A program made the position numbers and the translations under genes. A stretch of DNA of 53,974 bases from Rhizobiaceae bacterium (GTDB taxonomy: Bacteria > Pseudomonadota > Alphaproteobacteria > Rhizobiales > Rhizobiaceae), in the NCBI GenBank assembly GCA_029212415.1, contig JARGOF010000035.1, positions 1 to 53,974 of the forward strand, given 5' to 3'. The notes below the pieces were generated by a model. The model had not been told where the DNA came from. It worked only from the letters and a program-made list of their open reading frames with translations, and made no database searches. Positions 42,872 through 51,800 of the stretch are shown here, in pieces; the first letter of the stretch is position 1, and each line of letters opens with the position of its first letter.

Positions 42872-43123
42872 CTGTCTTCCTTCCTTTTAGCGCCCCTCTG
42901 GAAAGCGCAATTTGAGTTTTTCGAATTATCCCAGGAATTGCAATCGGATAAATTTGTTGCACCACAATAAACTCAATGATAGTCAGGAAAGTCAACAATA
43001 ATCAGCGATTTTGCCGCCCTTGGCAGGCAAACCAGACTGCGGAACGATCATGGAGCGATTGCTGGGCGCACGTGCGGCGCAACGCAATATCAGCTTCGTC
43101 ATATACGAAGGAGGAGCTCATCC
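42872..43123. promoter_or_regulatory. Divergent promoter with a recurring 13-bp word
   Basis: 252 bp between divergent transporter genes. TAAATTTGTTGCA at 42949-42961 is repeated exactly at 45323-45335 upstream of the oxygenase gene. At this copy it starts an imperfect dyad, TTTGTTG-caccA-CAATAAA. The plus-strand gene has a strong AAGGAGGAG site at about 43108-43116. The repeated word is the best operator candidate of the locus. Confidence 0.55.
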
Positions 43124-43900
43124 GTGACGGACCTTGCCAGCGATGCGCGTTCTGCCGGGCGGACAGCCCCGATTATCGAACTCATCGGTGTCAACAAATG
43201 GTTTGACGATTTCCAGGCACTGAAGGACATCAATCTGGCTGTCCTGCCGGGTGAAAAACTGGTTGTTTGCGGTCCCTCCGGATCGGGGAAATCAACCATG
43301 ATACGCTGTATCAACCGGCTGGAACGCCACCAGTCGGGTCGCATCATCGTTGACGGCACTGAACTTGACGACGACGAAAAGAACATCCGCACAGTGCGGC
43401 AGGAAGTCGGCATGGTCTTCCAGCAGTTCAATCTTTTTCCGCACCTGACCGTTCTTGAAAACCTGATGATCGGGCCGCAACGCGCGCGCAAGATGACGAA
43501 GGCACAAGCCCGCGAACGCGCCGAACTCTATCTTGAGCGGGTGCATATTCCCGAACAGGCTGACAAATATCCCTCGCAACTGTCGGGCGGGCAACAACAG
43601 CGCGTGGCCATAGCCCGCTCCTTGTGCATGGAACCGCGCATCATGCTGTTTGACGAGCCAACATCGGCGCTTGATCCCGAAATGATCTCCGAAGTTCTTG
43701 ATGTCATGACGGAGCTGGCTGAAAGCGGCATGACCATGGTTTGTGTTACCCACGAAATGGGCTTTGCCAAGCGGGTCGCCGATACAATGGTCTTCATGGA
43801 TGCCGGTGAAATTGTTGAATCTGCTGACCCCGAAACATTCTTCGGCAATCCGCGAACCGATCGCTGCCAAAGGTTTCTGCAACAAATTTTGGGGCATTGA
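43124..43900 (+). CDS. Amino-acid ABC transporter ATPase (GlnQ-type)
   Basis: 258 residues. Walker [12 protein letters not shown]-loop [18 protein letters not shown], signature [15 protein letters not shown] and Walker [16 protein letters not shown], all typical of the polar-amino-acid class. GTG start at 43124 behind an AAGGAGGAG ribosome site. Its stop precedes the permease gene by 29 bp. Energises uptake with the permease at 43930 and the receptor at 42095. Confidence 0.95.
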   Translation: MTDLASDARSAGRTAPIIELIGVNKWFDDFQALKDINLAVLPGEKLVVCGPSGSGKSTMIRCINRLERHQSGRIIVDGTELDDDEKNIRTVRQEVGMVFQQFNLFPHLTVLENLMIGPQRARKMTKAQARERAELYLERVHIPEQADKYPSQLSGGQQQRVAIARSLCMEPRIMLFDEPTSALDPEMISEVLDVMTELAESGMTMVCVTHEMGFAKRVADTMVFMDAGEIVESADPETFFGNPRTDRCQRFLQQILGH

Positions 43901-43929
43901 TGCTGCTCCCTGCCACCTGGAGATTAACC

Positions 43930-44697
43930 ATGCGCCTGGCCGGACATTACCGCACTCTTGTCAAAATGCTGGCTGTCTCATTGATTGCGGTTCTGCTCAG
44001 CGGATGCTCCAGCAATTGGGGCTGGTATGTGGTCTCTCCGATGACCAAGAGCGGCATGAACAATCTGCTGTTTCTCATCGGCGGCTTGAAATACACTTTG
44101 CTGCTCTCAGTGACCGCCATCATGATTTCCGTGGTTGTCGGTCTGCTTGTGGCGCTGCCGGGCCTTTCGGAAAACCGTGCGCTCAAACTCTTCAACAGAA
44201 CCTATGTCGAATGTATCCGGGCCATCCCCATTCTGGTGATGATCCTGTGGGTCTATTACGGCCTTCCGCAAATCGCAGACATTCAGATTGGTGTCTTCTG
44301 GGCCGGTGTGCTGGCCCTTGCCCTGTCGGACAGCGCATTTCAGGCAGAGATCTTCCGCGCCGGCATACAGTCGATACACCGCGGCCAATATGAGGCGGCG
44401 CGGTCCATCTCACTGAGCTACACCGACACGATGCGCTTTATCATTCTGCCGCAGGCCATCAAGCGCATCCTGCCGGCGCTGGGAAACCAGCTGGTCTATA
44501 TGCTGAAAATGTCCTCACTGGTCTCGGTCATCGGCATGCAGGAACTGACGCGCCGGGCCAACGAACTGGTTGTGACGGAATATCGCTCACTGGAAATCTA
44601 TACGATCCTGATTGTCGAATACCTGGTGCTCATCCTCATCGTATCAGCCGGTGTACGCTGGCTGGAGCGGCGGATGCGCACGGATGAAGGCAGTTGA
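43930..44697 (+). CDS. Amino-acid ABC transporter permease with lipobox-like N-terminus
   Basis: 255 residues. From about residue 45 a HisM/GlnP-type permease with five helices and the EAA loop QYEAARSISLSYTDTMRFIILPQAIKRILPALGNQLV. Ahead of it lies MLAVSLIAVLLSGCSSN, which looks like a lipoprotein signal with a lipobox (LLSGC), unusual for a permease. ATG 43930 is preferred because GGAG lies 7 nt upstream; the frame extends to a TTG at 43897 overlapping the ATPase stop. No second permease gene is visible, so it may act as a homodimer. Confidence 0.9.
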   Translation: MRLAGHYRTLVKMLAVSLIAVLLSGCSSNWGWYVVSPMTKSGMNNLLFLIGGLKYTLLLSVTAIMISVVVGLLVALPGLSENRALKLFNRTYVECIRAIPILVMILWVYYGLPQIADIQIGVFWAGVLALALSDSAFQAEIFRAGIQSIHRGQYEAARSISLSYTDTMRFIILPQAIKRILPALGNQLVYMLKMSSLVSVIGMQELTRRANELVVTEYRSLEIYTILIVEYLVLILIVSAGVRWLERRMRTDEGS

Positions 44698-44722
44698 ACC
44701 CTTAACAACACACGGAGGAAAC

Positions 44723-45319
44723 ATGTCAGCCTGGATTAGCATGATCGACGATGAAAATGCCGACAGTGACCTGCTGGAGGCGCTTGCCATGGCGCGCACA
44801 CCGCATGGCACGGTAGATAACGTCATGCGGGTGCACTCGCATCGTCCCAATACAATGCGCGGGCATGTCGTGCTCTATCGTGCCGCGCTTCACGATGAAG
44901 CCAACACTTTGCCCCTTTGGCTGCAGGAGACCATTTCCTCCTATGTGTCGCTGCTGAACGATTGCGCCTATTCCTTTGCCAATCACTGGGCCAATGCCCG
45001 CCATCTGATTGCCGATGATCAGCGCGCGGATGCCATCGAACAGGCATTGCGTCTCGACTTGCCGGATATGGTGTTCGAGGGTGCAGAAGCTGCCATGATG
45101 CACTATGCGCACAAACTGACACGTCACCCCGGCGACATGGTCGAGCAGGACGTTGTGCAATTGCGCGAGGCCGGCTTTGATGATGGCCAGATTCTCGAAG
45201 CCAATCAGATCATCGGATATTTCAACTACGTCAATCGATGCCTGAACGGCCTCGGCGTCACCACCGATGGTGACATTGTGGGTTTCTACAAGGAAAGCGC
45301 ATCCGACAATATTGCATAA
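44723..45319 (+). CDS. AhpD/carboxymuconolactone-decarboxylase-like protein
   Basis: 198 residues of the peroxidase-related CMD fold. The active-site helix reads LNDCAYSFANHW, giving C81-x-x-S84 and H88 where AhpD has CxxC and His, so the resolving cysteine is missing. Glu69 (LQETISSYVS) is in the expected place. GGAGGAA precedes ATG 44723; the gene starts 25 bp after the permease. With one Cys it cannot act as a dithiol peroxidase, so another redox or isomerase role is likely. It sits between transporter and oxygenase genes and is probably part of the same catabolic unit. Confidence 0.82.
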   Translation: MSAWISMIDDENADSDLLEALAMARTPHGTVDNVMRVHSHRPNTMRGHVVLYRAALHDEANTLPLWLQETISSYVSLLNDCAYSFANHWANARHLIADDQRADAIEQALRLDLPDMVFEGAEAAMMHYAHKLTRHPGDMVEQDVVQLREAGFDDGQILEANQIIGYFNYVNRCLNGLGVTTDGDIVGFYKESASDNIA

Positions 45320-45322
45320 TAG

Positions 45323-45344
45323 TAAATTTGTTGCATAATATGCA
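45323..45344. promoter_or_regulatory. Operator-like element upstream of the 2OG oxygenase gene
   Basis: TAAATTTGTTGCA at 45323-45335 is identical to the word at 42949-42961 in the divergent transporter promoter. It overlaps TGCATAATATGCA (45332-45344), a palindrome with a central A. TTGCATAATA also occurs as a direct repeat at 45312-45321 and 45331-45340. The element lies between the CMD-like and oxygenase genes. The XRE-cupin regulator two genes downstream is the natural candidate to bind it. Confidence 0.55.
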
Positions 45345-45368
45345 TTCAGTCATGATGGAGGAAAAGAC

Positions 45369-46340
45369 ATGTCCGATGCCGCTATCAAACAGGTTGATCA
45401 TGATTTGATCCCGATCATCGATATTGGCCCCTTGCGGGATGGTTCCGACCCGATCGGCGTGGCCAGAAAACTGCACCGCGCCAGCCAGGATGTCGGCTTC
45501 ATCTATGTTTCCAACCATGGCATTTCAGAGGATGCCATTGATGCTGCCCGCAATGCCGCCATGCGCTTCTTCCGCTGCCCTGCAGAAGACAAACAGCAGA
45601 TTTCCATGCAGGGTACCCATCGCGGTTTCCTCTCCATGGGCGGCGCCAAAATGCAGGACGGTGCTCCGGCGGATCTCAAGGAGAGCTTTCTTTGGGGCTA
45701 TGAGAGTGCGACAGGCAAGGCACCGGACGATCACTCGCTGCGCGGTGAAAACCGCTGGCCGACCTTTGTTCCCGAGATGCAATCGGTATCGATGGATTAT
45801 TTCAACCAGGCCCATGGCGTGGCGCACCACCTCATGCGCGGATTTGCCCTCGGCCTCGATCTGCCGGAAAATACATTCCTGAAATCCAGTGCAGCACCGC
45901 TGAGCCGCGCCTCCTATGTTTACTATCCGCCGCAACAGGCGACAGACGGCGCCCAGTTCGGGGTTGGGCCGCATACGGATTTTGGCGTCCTCACCGTCCT
46001 GTGTCAGGATGCGGTGGGTGGCCTTCAGGTGCAGTCACTGGATGGCGACTGGGTTGCTGCCCCACCCATTGCCGGTACCCTGGTGGTCAATGTCGCCGAT
46101 CTGCTGGCGCGCTGGACCAATGGCGCCTACCGTTCCACGCCTCACCGCGTCATCAACACATCGGGTAAAGAGCGCCTTTCCCTGGTTCTCGCCTATGACC
46201 CAGAACCACAAACGATGATTGACCCGCGTGACATATTCGGACCGGACTGCCTGTTGAAGGAACAGCCGATATCCTGCGGCGACTATCTTGACTGGCGTTT
46301 TGAGAAGGCATTTGCCTATCGGGCCAGGAACAACAGTTGA
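45369..46340 (+). CDS. 2-Oxoglutarate/Fe(II)-dependent oxygenase (isopenicillin-N-synthase-like)
   Basis: 323 residues. An N-terminal DIOX domain (PIIDIGPLRDG..., VGFIYVSNHGIS) precedes the double-stranded beta-helix core. Fe ligands are His202 and Asp204 (GPHTDFG) and His259 (STPHRV); Arg269 and Ser271 (RLS) bind 2-oxoglutarate. The superfamily hydroxylates or desaturates small molecules; bacterial members of this subgroup are mostly uncharacterised. GGAGG precedes ATG 45369. The transporter genes upstream suggest that its substrate is an imported amino acid or amine. Confidence 0.92.
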   Translation: MSDAAIKQVDHDLIPIIDIGPLRDGSDPIGVARKLHRASQDVGFIYVSNHGISEDAIDAARNAAMRFFRCPAEDKQQISMQGTHRGFLSMGGAKMQDGAPADLKESFLWGYESATGKAPDDHSLRGENRWPTFVPEMQSVSMDYFNQAHGVAHHLMRGFALGLDLPENTFLKSSAAPLSRASYVYYPPQQATDGAQFGVGPHTDFGVLTVLCQDAVGGLQVQSLDGDWVAAPPIAGTLVVNVADLLARWTNGAYRSTPHRVINTSGKERLSLVLAYDPEPQTMIDPRDIFGPDCLLKEQPISCGDYLDWRFEKAFAYRARNNS

Positions 46341-46365
46341 ACAACAGGCAACAGCGGGCAGTCTT

Positions 46366-46974
46366 TTGACGGATCAGGTCGAACAGAAAAAGTCCATTTC
46401 GGATGGCGGTCTGGACAAGGCGGTCGGCAAGGCCCTGCGCGCCCTGCGGGAAACAAACCGGCTGACAGCCCGTGACCTTGCCACCCGCTCGGGTGTATCA
46501 GCAGCCATGATCTCACGCATTGAAAACGGCCAGGTCTCGCCTTCCCTGTCCACGCTGGAAGCGCTGGCCAATGCCCTCGACGTGCCGATTGGCAGCCTGC
46601 TTCGCGAGACAGGAACCGCGACAGCCGACATCACCCATGTGGTCGCCGGCAAAGGCCTGGTCTCGACCCGAGTGGCTGGCAGGCATTCCCACGATTTTAC
46701 CGCTCTTGGTTTCCATCGCCGCCCCGGCCTTGAATTCGAAGCTTTGATGGTAACCCTCGACAGAAAAGACGATTCCCGCCCGCCGATTTATAATGGACAC
46801 GGCTGCCTGTTCATCTATGCGCTCGAGGGAGAAGCCATCTATCTGTATGGTGATCGGGATATTCACCTGCGCGCAGGTGATTCACTCAGCCTCGACGCAG
46901 AACTGCGTCACGGCTTCAAGGAGGTCCTGACACAGACGTTCCGCTTTTTGTCCGTTCAGGCGGCAGGACGCTGA
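46366..46974 (+). CDS. XRE-family regulator with C-terminal cupin domain
   Basis: About 202 residues. Helix-turn-helix at about 17-75 (LRETNRLTARDLATRSGVSAAMISRIENGQVSPSLSTLEALANAL), then a cupin sensor at about 100-200 (GLEFEALMVTLDRK, YALEGEAIYLYGDRDIHLRAGDSLSLDAELRHGF). This class usually represses catabolic genes for small amines or amino acids. The start is uncertain: TTG at 46366 with AGCGGG upstream is preferred; the frame extends to a TTG at 46288 inside the oxygenase gene. Candidate regulator for the repeated TAAATTTGTTGCA element. Confidence 0.88.
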   Translation: MTDQVEQKKSISDGGLDKAVGKALRALRETNRLTARDLATRSGVSAAMISRIENGQVSPSLSTLEALANALDVPIGSLLRETGTATADITHVVAGKGLVSTRVAGRHSHDFTALGFHRRPGLEFEALMVTLDRKDDSRPPIYNGHGCLFIYALEGEAIYLYGDRDIHLRAGDSLSLDAELRHGFKEVLTQTFRFLSVQAAGR

Positions 46975-47008
46975 GCAACCGATCGCAGGGAGGGGCAGAC
47001 CAAGAACA

Positions 47009-48094
47009 ATGGATGACATCCACCGGAAAGACCCTGATAAAGGTGCGGACAACCTTCTGATCAATTGCGCGCGCGTTCATGCAGGCGACAGATTGCTGAT
47101 CATCCATGAAGACCCCGCACTTGGCTGGTATGATCGCGAAGCGCCTCAGTTGGTTGCAGCAAGGGCCAGGCAACTCGGACTTGCAGTCACCACGCTGGAG
47201 GTTCAGGGACCGTCCGAAACCGGCGCACTCCCGCATGAAATCCTCGATGCAATCGCCGCGCATGATCAAACCATCTTTTTTGCCCGCATGGGAGACCAAA
47301 ATCGATTTTCGCCCGGTGGGGCTGCAAAACCCGCCATCATGTCCTACGCACTGGATGCCGACATGCTCGGCTCTGCCTACGGACATTTTCACTATGCCGC
47401 TTTTGTCGACCTGAGAGATGCGCTCAATGATACCATGGATTCAGCTGCAAAAATTCACATAGGCTGCCCCAACGGTACGGATCTTAGCGGACATCCGGTC
47501 AGCGACCCTGCAGAAGCGGCTGATGTCACGATAAAACGCTTTCCCATGGGTATCTACAAACCCATCATGGCAACGGGTTTTACTGGCAAGGTGGCCTTGA
47601 CCCGCCATCTCACCCCGACAGGATCACGGTCCTATTTGCCAGCCAGCATTCCACTTCGCGACACCGTATGGGCGCATATGGACGGCAACCGCATCAACCG
47701 CTTCGAGGGCACCGCCACAACGGTCAGCGCCGTTGAAGAACACTATGGCCGGGTCGCCGAGAAATTTGGCATTGACCCAATGTATGTGGATTCCTGGCAT
47801 TCGGGCCTGCACCCGGCTTGCAGTTACGCCACTGCGGCAGATGACAACCCGGATCGCTGGTCAAACTCTGCCTTTCCAAATCCGCGCCTGTTGCATTTTC
47901 ATACCTGCGGGGCCGACAGGCCCGGTGAAATCTGCTGGATGGTATTTGATCCCGTCATTACACTGGACGGAAAGGTCTTGTGGGAGGCTGGACACCTTGA
48001 CCGTGAATTCAACACTCAAATCGTCTCGGTCTTCGAAAAATGGCCGGATCTTCAAGTGTTGTTTGACAATCCGGCCCGGCAGATCGGTTTTTAG
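47009..48094 (+). CDS. Uncharacterised protein, possibly M29 aminopeptidase/NicX-like
   Basis: 361-residue soluble protein starting 34 bp after the XRE-cupin gene and apparently co-transcribed. The start (NLLINCARVHAGDRLLIIHEDPALG) and the end (HFHTCGADRPGEICWMVFDPVITLDGKVLWEAGHL) resemble the M29 leucyl-aminopeptidase/NicX fold, where a late Asp-x-T/x-x-DG stretch contributes to metal binding. The match is weak and no complete metal-ligand set can be assigned by eye, so treat it as unknown. By position it probably acts on the compound handled by the transporter and oxygenase, for example by hydrolysis or ring cleavage. Confidence 0.6.
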   Translation: MDDIHRKDPDKGADNLLINCARVHAGDRLLIIHEDPALGWYDREAPQLVAARARQLGLAVTTLEVQGPSETGALPHEILDAIAAHDQTIFFARMGDQNRFSPGGAAKPAIMSYALDADMLGSAYGHFHYAAFVDLRDALNDTMDSAAKIHIGCPNGTDLSGHPVSDPAEAADVTIKRFPMGIYKPIMATGFTGKVALTRHLTPTGSRSYLPASIPLRDTVWAHMDGNRINRFEGTATTVSAVEEHYGRVAEKFGIDPMYVDSWHSGLHPACSYATAADDNPDRWSNSAFPNPRLLHFHTCGADRPGEICWMVFDPVITLDGKVLWEAGHLDREFNTQIVSVFEKWPDLQVLFDNPARQIGF

Positions 48095-48296
48095 GGAACC
48101 TTCAGCCAAGCCCTGCGTTATAGCTTTCATACGGTTCCGTTTCCTTGTTTTTGATGGCTTGACCGCCTGATGGGGAATTACGATACTGTTGATCGCATGC
48201 ATTCGACCAAGTGACGACATGCAACCATGAAATGAAAACGCCCCGGCCAAGTCCATTTATATCGGCATAGTGGACGCCAAACGCAGGAATGATTTT

Positions 48297-48545
48297 ATGA
48301 AAAAAATGCTTATTGTACTTCTCGCAGTCGCACCTTTGGCAGCATGCACGACCGCTGAAAAAACGGTATCCGGCGCAGGTGCCGGCGCCGCAATCGGCGC
48401 GATAGCAACAGGTGGCGTCGGTGGCGCAGTTGTTGGCGCAGCGATCGGCGGTTTCGGCACCTATCTGGCCACCACAGGTGGTGGAAATTGCCAATACAGA
48501 AACTCCAGAGGTCAGATCTACACAGCCCGCTGTCATTGGCTGTAG
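48297..48545 (+). CDS. Small glycine-zipper lipoprotein
   Basis: 82 residues. MKKMLIVLLAVAPLAACTT is a lipoprotein signal with lipobox LAAC (Cys17). A Gly/Ala-rich zipper follows (SGAGAGAAIGAIATGGVGGAVVGAAIGGFGTYL), then a short tail with a cysteine pair (NCQYRNSRGQIYTARCHWL). This layout is common in envelope proteins of the SlyB/YMGG type, function mostly unknown. Start at 48297 with AGGAA upstream; an in-frame start at 48270 would only extend the signal. Confidence 0.85.
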   Translation: MKKMLIVLLAVAPLAACTTAEKTVSGAGAGAAIGAIATGGVGGAVVGAAIGGFGTYLATTGGGNCQYRNSRGQIYTARCHWL

Positions 48546-48760
48546 GTTCTTTCTTCTGTCGAGGCATCGATTGAAATGCGCGGTCTGAGCAGACTGCCTT
48601 GAGATGCGAAATGCGACAGATGTGAAAGAGTGAGACCCGAAGAACAAAACGGCGCACGGGATTTTTTTGCGAAATGATCTCGTGCGCTACTGGTTGCATG
48701 CATGTTTCAAAAGCGGGAACAGCGGGCGACAAGCGCGCGGCAAACCTCCAAAATCTTCAA

Positions 48761-48779
48761 TATCCTGACGAACAGGATA
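48761..48779 (-). terminator. Possible weak terminator after the autotransporter gene
   Basis: TATCCTG-ACGAA-CAGGATA is a perfect 7-bp stem, 25 bp downstream of the autotransporter stop codon (minus strand). The following T-content is poor, so it is only a candidate. Confidence 0.35.
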
Positions 48780-48803
48780 CCGGCTTGAACAAGCGGGTTG
48801 CTG

Positions 48804-51800
48804 TCAGAATGGCACAACCAGGTTCACATCGCCGCCATAGGTGAGGAATTTTTCGGCATATTGTGCAGCCCCGCTGATGCGAAAGGCTGAGCCACCGGGT
48901 CCGACCAAATCGAGACCGACTGCGCCATCATAATAGATCTCCGCCAGGGAACTCGTCACCGTAAAGCCCGGCACTTCGTGCCCCTCGCCCTGCATGGTTG
49001 CGGTGAGGCTCGTGCCATTATCTTCGGTGCCGGTGATGAAATACGTCATGCCGCCCTGAACAAATGCCCTGACCTTCACGCCCGACTGCGTGCTGGATTC
49101 CGTTGCAAGGGTGAGCGCGGGCCGAACCGCAGCAAAATATTCATCCTTGGATTCAACATCCAGGCTTGCGCCTTCAGCACCACTTTCCGACAATGAATCA
49201 TTGCGAAAGTAGCCACCCCAGGCCTCAACCATGGGCCCAATGCTCATGGCGCCCATTTTTGCCTGATGGGCCAGCCGCACCTGCCCGCCACCGAAATACA
49301 TTTTCTGTCTGCCCTCGGCCGTCATCGGCGTATCTGTCAGCGTGAGGTAGCGTTCAACATCATAGATGGCTGCACCACCGACGGCGGCAATTTCAAAGGA
49401 GACCCCGTCGTTGAAGCTGCTCAGTGCCAATCCACCCTGCACACGGTGGCCATCGCTGGACGCATGATCCTGGGTATCGATCTGGCTGCGATCATAGGAG
49501 ATGCCGACAGAGGCACCCTGATTGTCGCCAAACGCCCCGCCCATGCCTGCCTGTATATTGATAGCCTGCTCCACAAAGCCAAGGTACTCGAAGCTCTCGT
49601 CGCGGGTCAGTTGGCGTCCACCAGCCTTGAACCAGCGACATCCTTTTTCGCGCTGGGCTTCATCCGGATTCTGACAATTGAGCATCGATCTGGCAAATTC
49701 CTGATTGCTCAGAACGCTGGCCAGTTCATTGTCTATATAGGGTTCGGGCGTCAACTGATCGTATTCATTGCGCAATGTCGATAGATCAGGCGCTTCCAGC
49801 AAAGCGTTGATAATCGGTGTAATCCCATCAGAATTTCCTGCTGCAATGGCAGCCGTAATATAATTGGCCGCAGCTGTCTCATTGCGATTGAGACCATCGG
49901 GTGCAAAATTGACCAGCCATTCCAGATAGACATTGTCGGTCGTCGTCGTGTCATAGGTAATCTCGTAATTGACGACCTCCGTATCGGCCGCGACCAATGT
50001 CGGACTGCCATGGTCTCCGGCCGTCGTCATGATCAGAACCTTACCGGTAACATCCGGTTCCACATAGGCGCCATTGACCGAATTGACCACGACCAAACCA
50101 TCGAGATCCGCATCACCAGTGACATGAAACAGGTCAGCCTCGCCCGGAACGCCCGGACCAGGATTGGCATCCGCCACCTGGAAATCGACATCGACCTCAT
50201 AGGTGCCGGTTCCATCCTGCAGGTAATTTCCGGTGAGTGTCGTTGTGTATATCTGGTCCTTGTTTCCCGGCGACACGACACCGTAATTGGTTAATGTATT
50301 ACCCGCTCCAATATTGATATCTGAGCCCATGTTCAACGTTCCGCCATCGTAATTGGTCAGCACATTGGTGACACCCGCCAGATAGATGGACCCGGTCACA
50401 GTGCCATAATTGTATAGGGTATCGTTGATGGTGGTGCTGTTGGCCGTTGTCGTTTCCGTCAGAATGGCGGTTCCCAGATAATCCTGTTGGGTCGTGACAA
50501 TACCGCTATTGTTGACCACATTGTCAGCGCCATCCAGCAGGCGAATGCCGATCGGATTGCTGTCCGTGCCCGTTCCGTCCGTATCCAAACCACCAACGAC
50601 AATTGCATCGTCCGTCAGTGTTACGGTTATGGCACTGTTGTTGTTGACGCCAATACTTTGGGCAATGATTCCGCTCGAATTCTCGCCCGATGTGTCAACG
50701 CGTCCGTGGGCCGTAACCGCGACCGCCTTGCCGGTTCCAGTGGCGCCCTGCGCGATATCGTCTCCCGTGTCCGTATCTTCCGTGCCGCTGCCGCTCTGGG
50801 CGAAAATGCCGGCCGCACCGGCACCGGTCGTGTAGATGTTGCCGTCATGCTCAACGGTTACGGTTCCCGCATCCCCGGAGTCGCCGTTGGTTCCGGAGAA
50901 AAATGTGCCAACACTGTAACCGGCCGAACCGGCGACGCCGCCACCACCGCCGACGCTTTGTGCGAAGATACCGGTTGCGCCTGCCCCGGTCGTTGCAATC
51001 AGGCCATTGCTGGTCACCGAGACATCGGCGCCATTGCCGCCTGTCCCGCCGCCCAGTGCGAGATCGACACCGATACCAATATTAACGCCAGGCCAGAAAA
51101 GATTCTGGCTGATATCGCCACCATGCCCGCCACCACCGCCAATGGACTGTGCAAAAATACCCATAGCGGAAGAACCGGTTGTCAGGATATCGCCCGAATG
51201 CGTGATGGTCACTGTGTCCGCATTGCCGCCGGATGCACCTTTTGCACCAAGCGCAAGAATTGAAAATGCGGTCCCTGATGTCGCGCCACCGCGTCCACCG
51301 CCGCCGCCAATACTTTGCGTGTAAATTCCAAATGCCTGATCGCCGATAGTGAGGATATCGCCGCTATTGTCGACAACCACTTTGCCACCATCTCCCTGGG
51401 TGCCCTCCGCACCACCAATGGCAACACTGACATTGGTCCAGACTTTCAGCGCATTCGCAGGATTCATGATGATGATGCCATCGGCGATTATGACACCCGT
51501 AAGGCCGATCAGTGGAACAGTTCCTATCGCGCCATTACCGCCGTCGCCGCCGCCGCCACCAATACTATGTGCGTAAATTCCGTCGGCAGCGGCACCTTCC
51601 GTAATGATGTTGCCCGCATTGGTAATCGAGACCGTGCTGGCATCACCACCACCACCACCGGCGCCGCCCACCGATACATTCAAGGTAAGCGATTTGTCAC
51701 CACTATCGGGTGCGGTCTGACCGCATACAGCACAGCGACCTACCAGCATGGAGAATGCGTCCGCTGCACCACCGGCCCCGCCGCCGCCGCCGATACTTTG

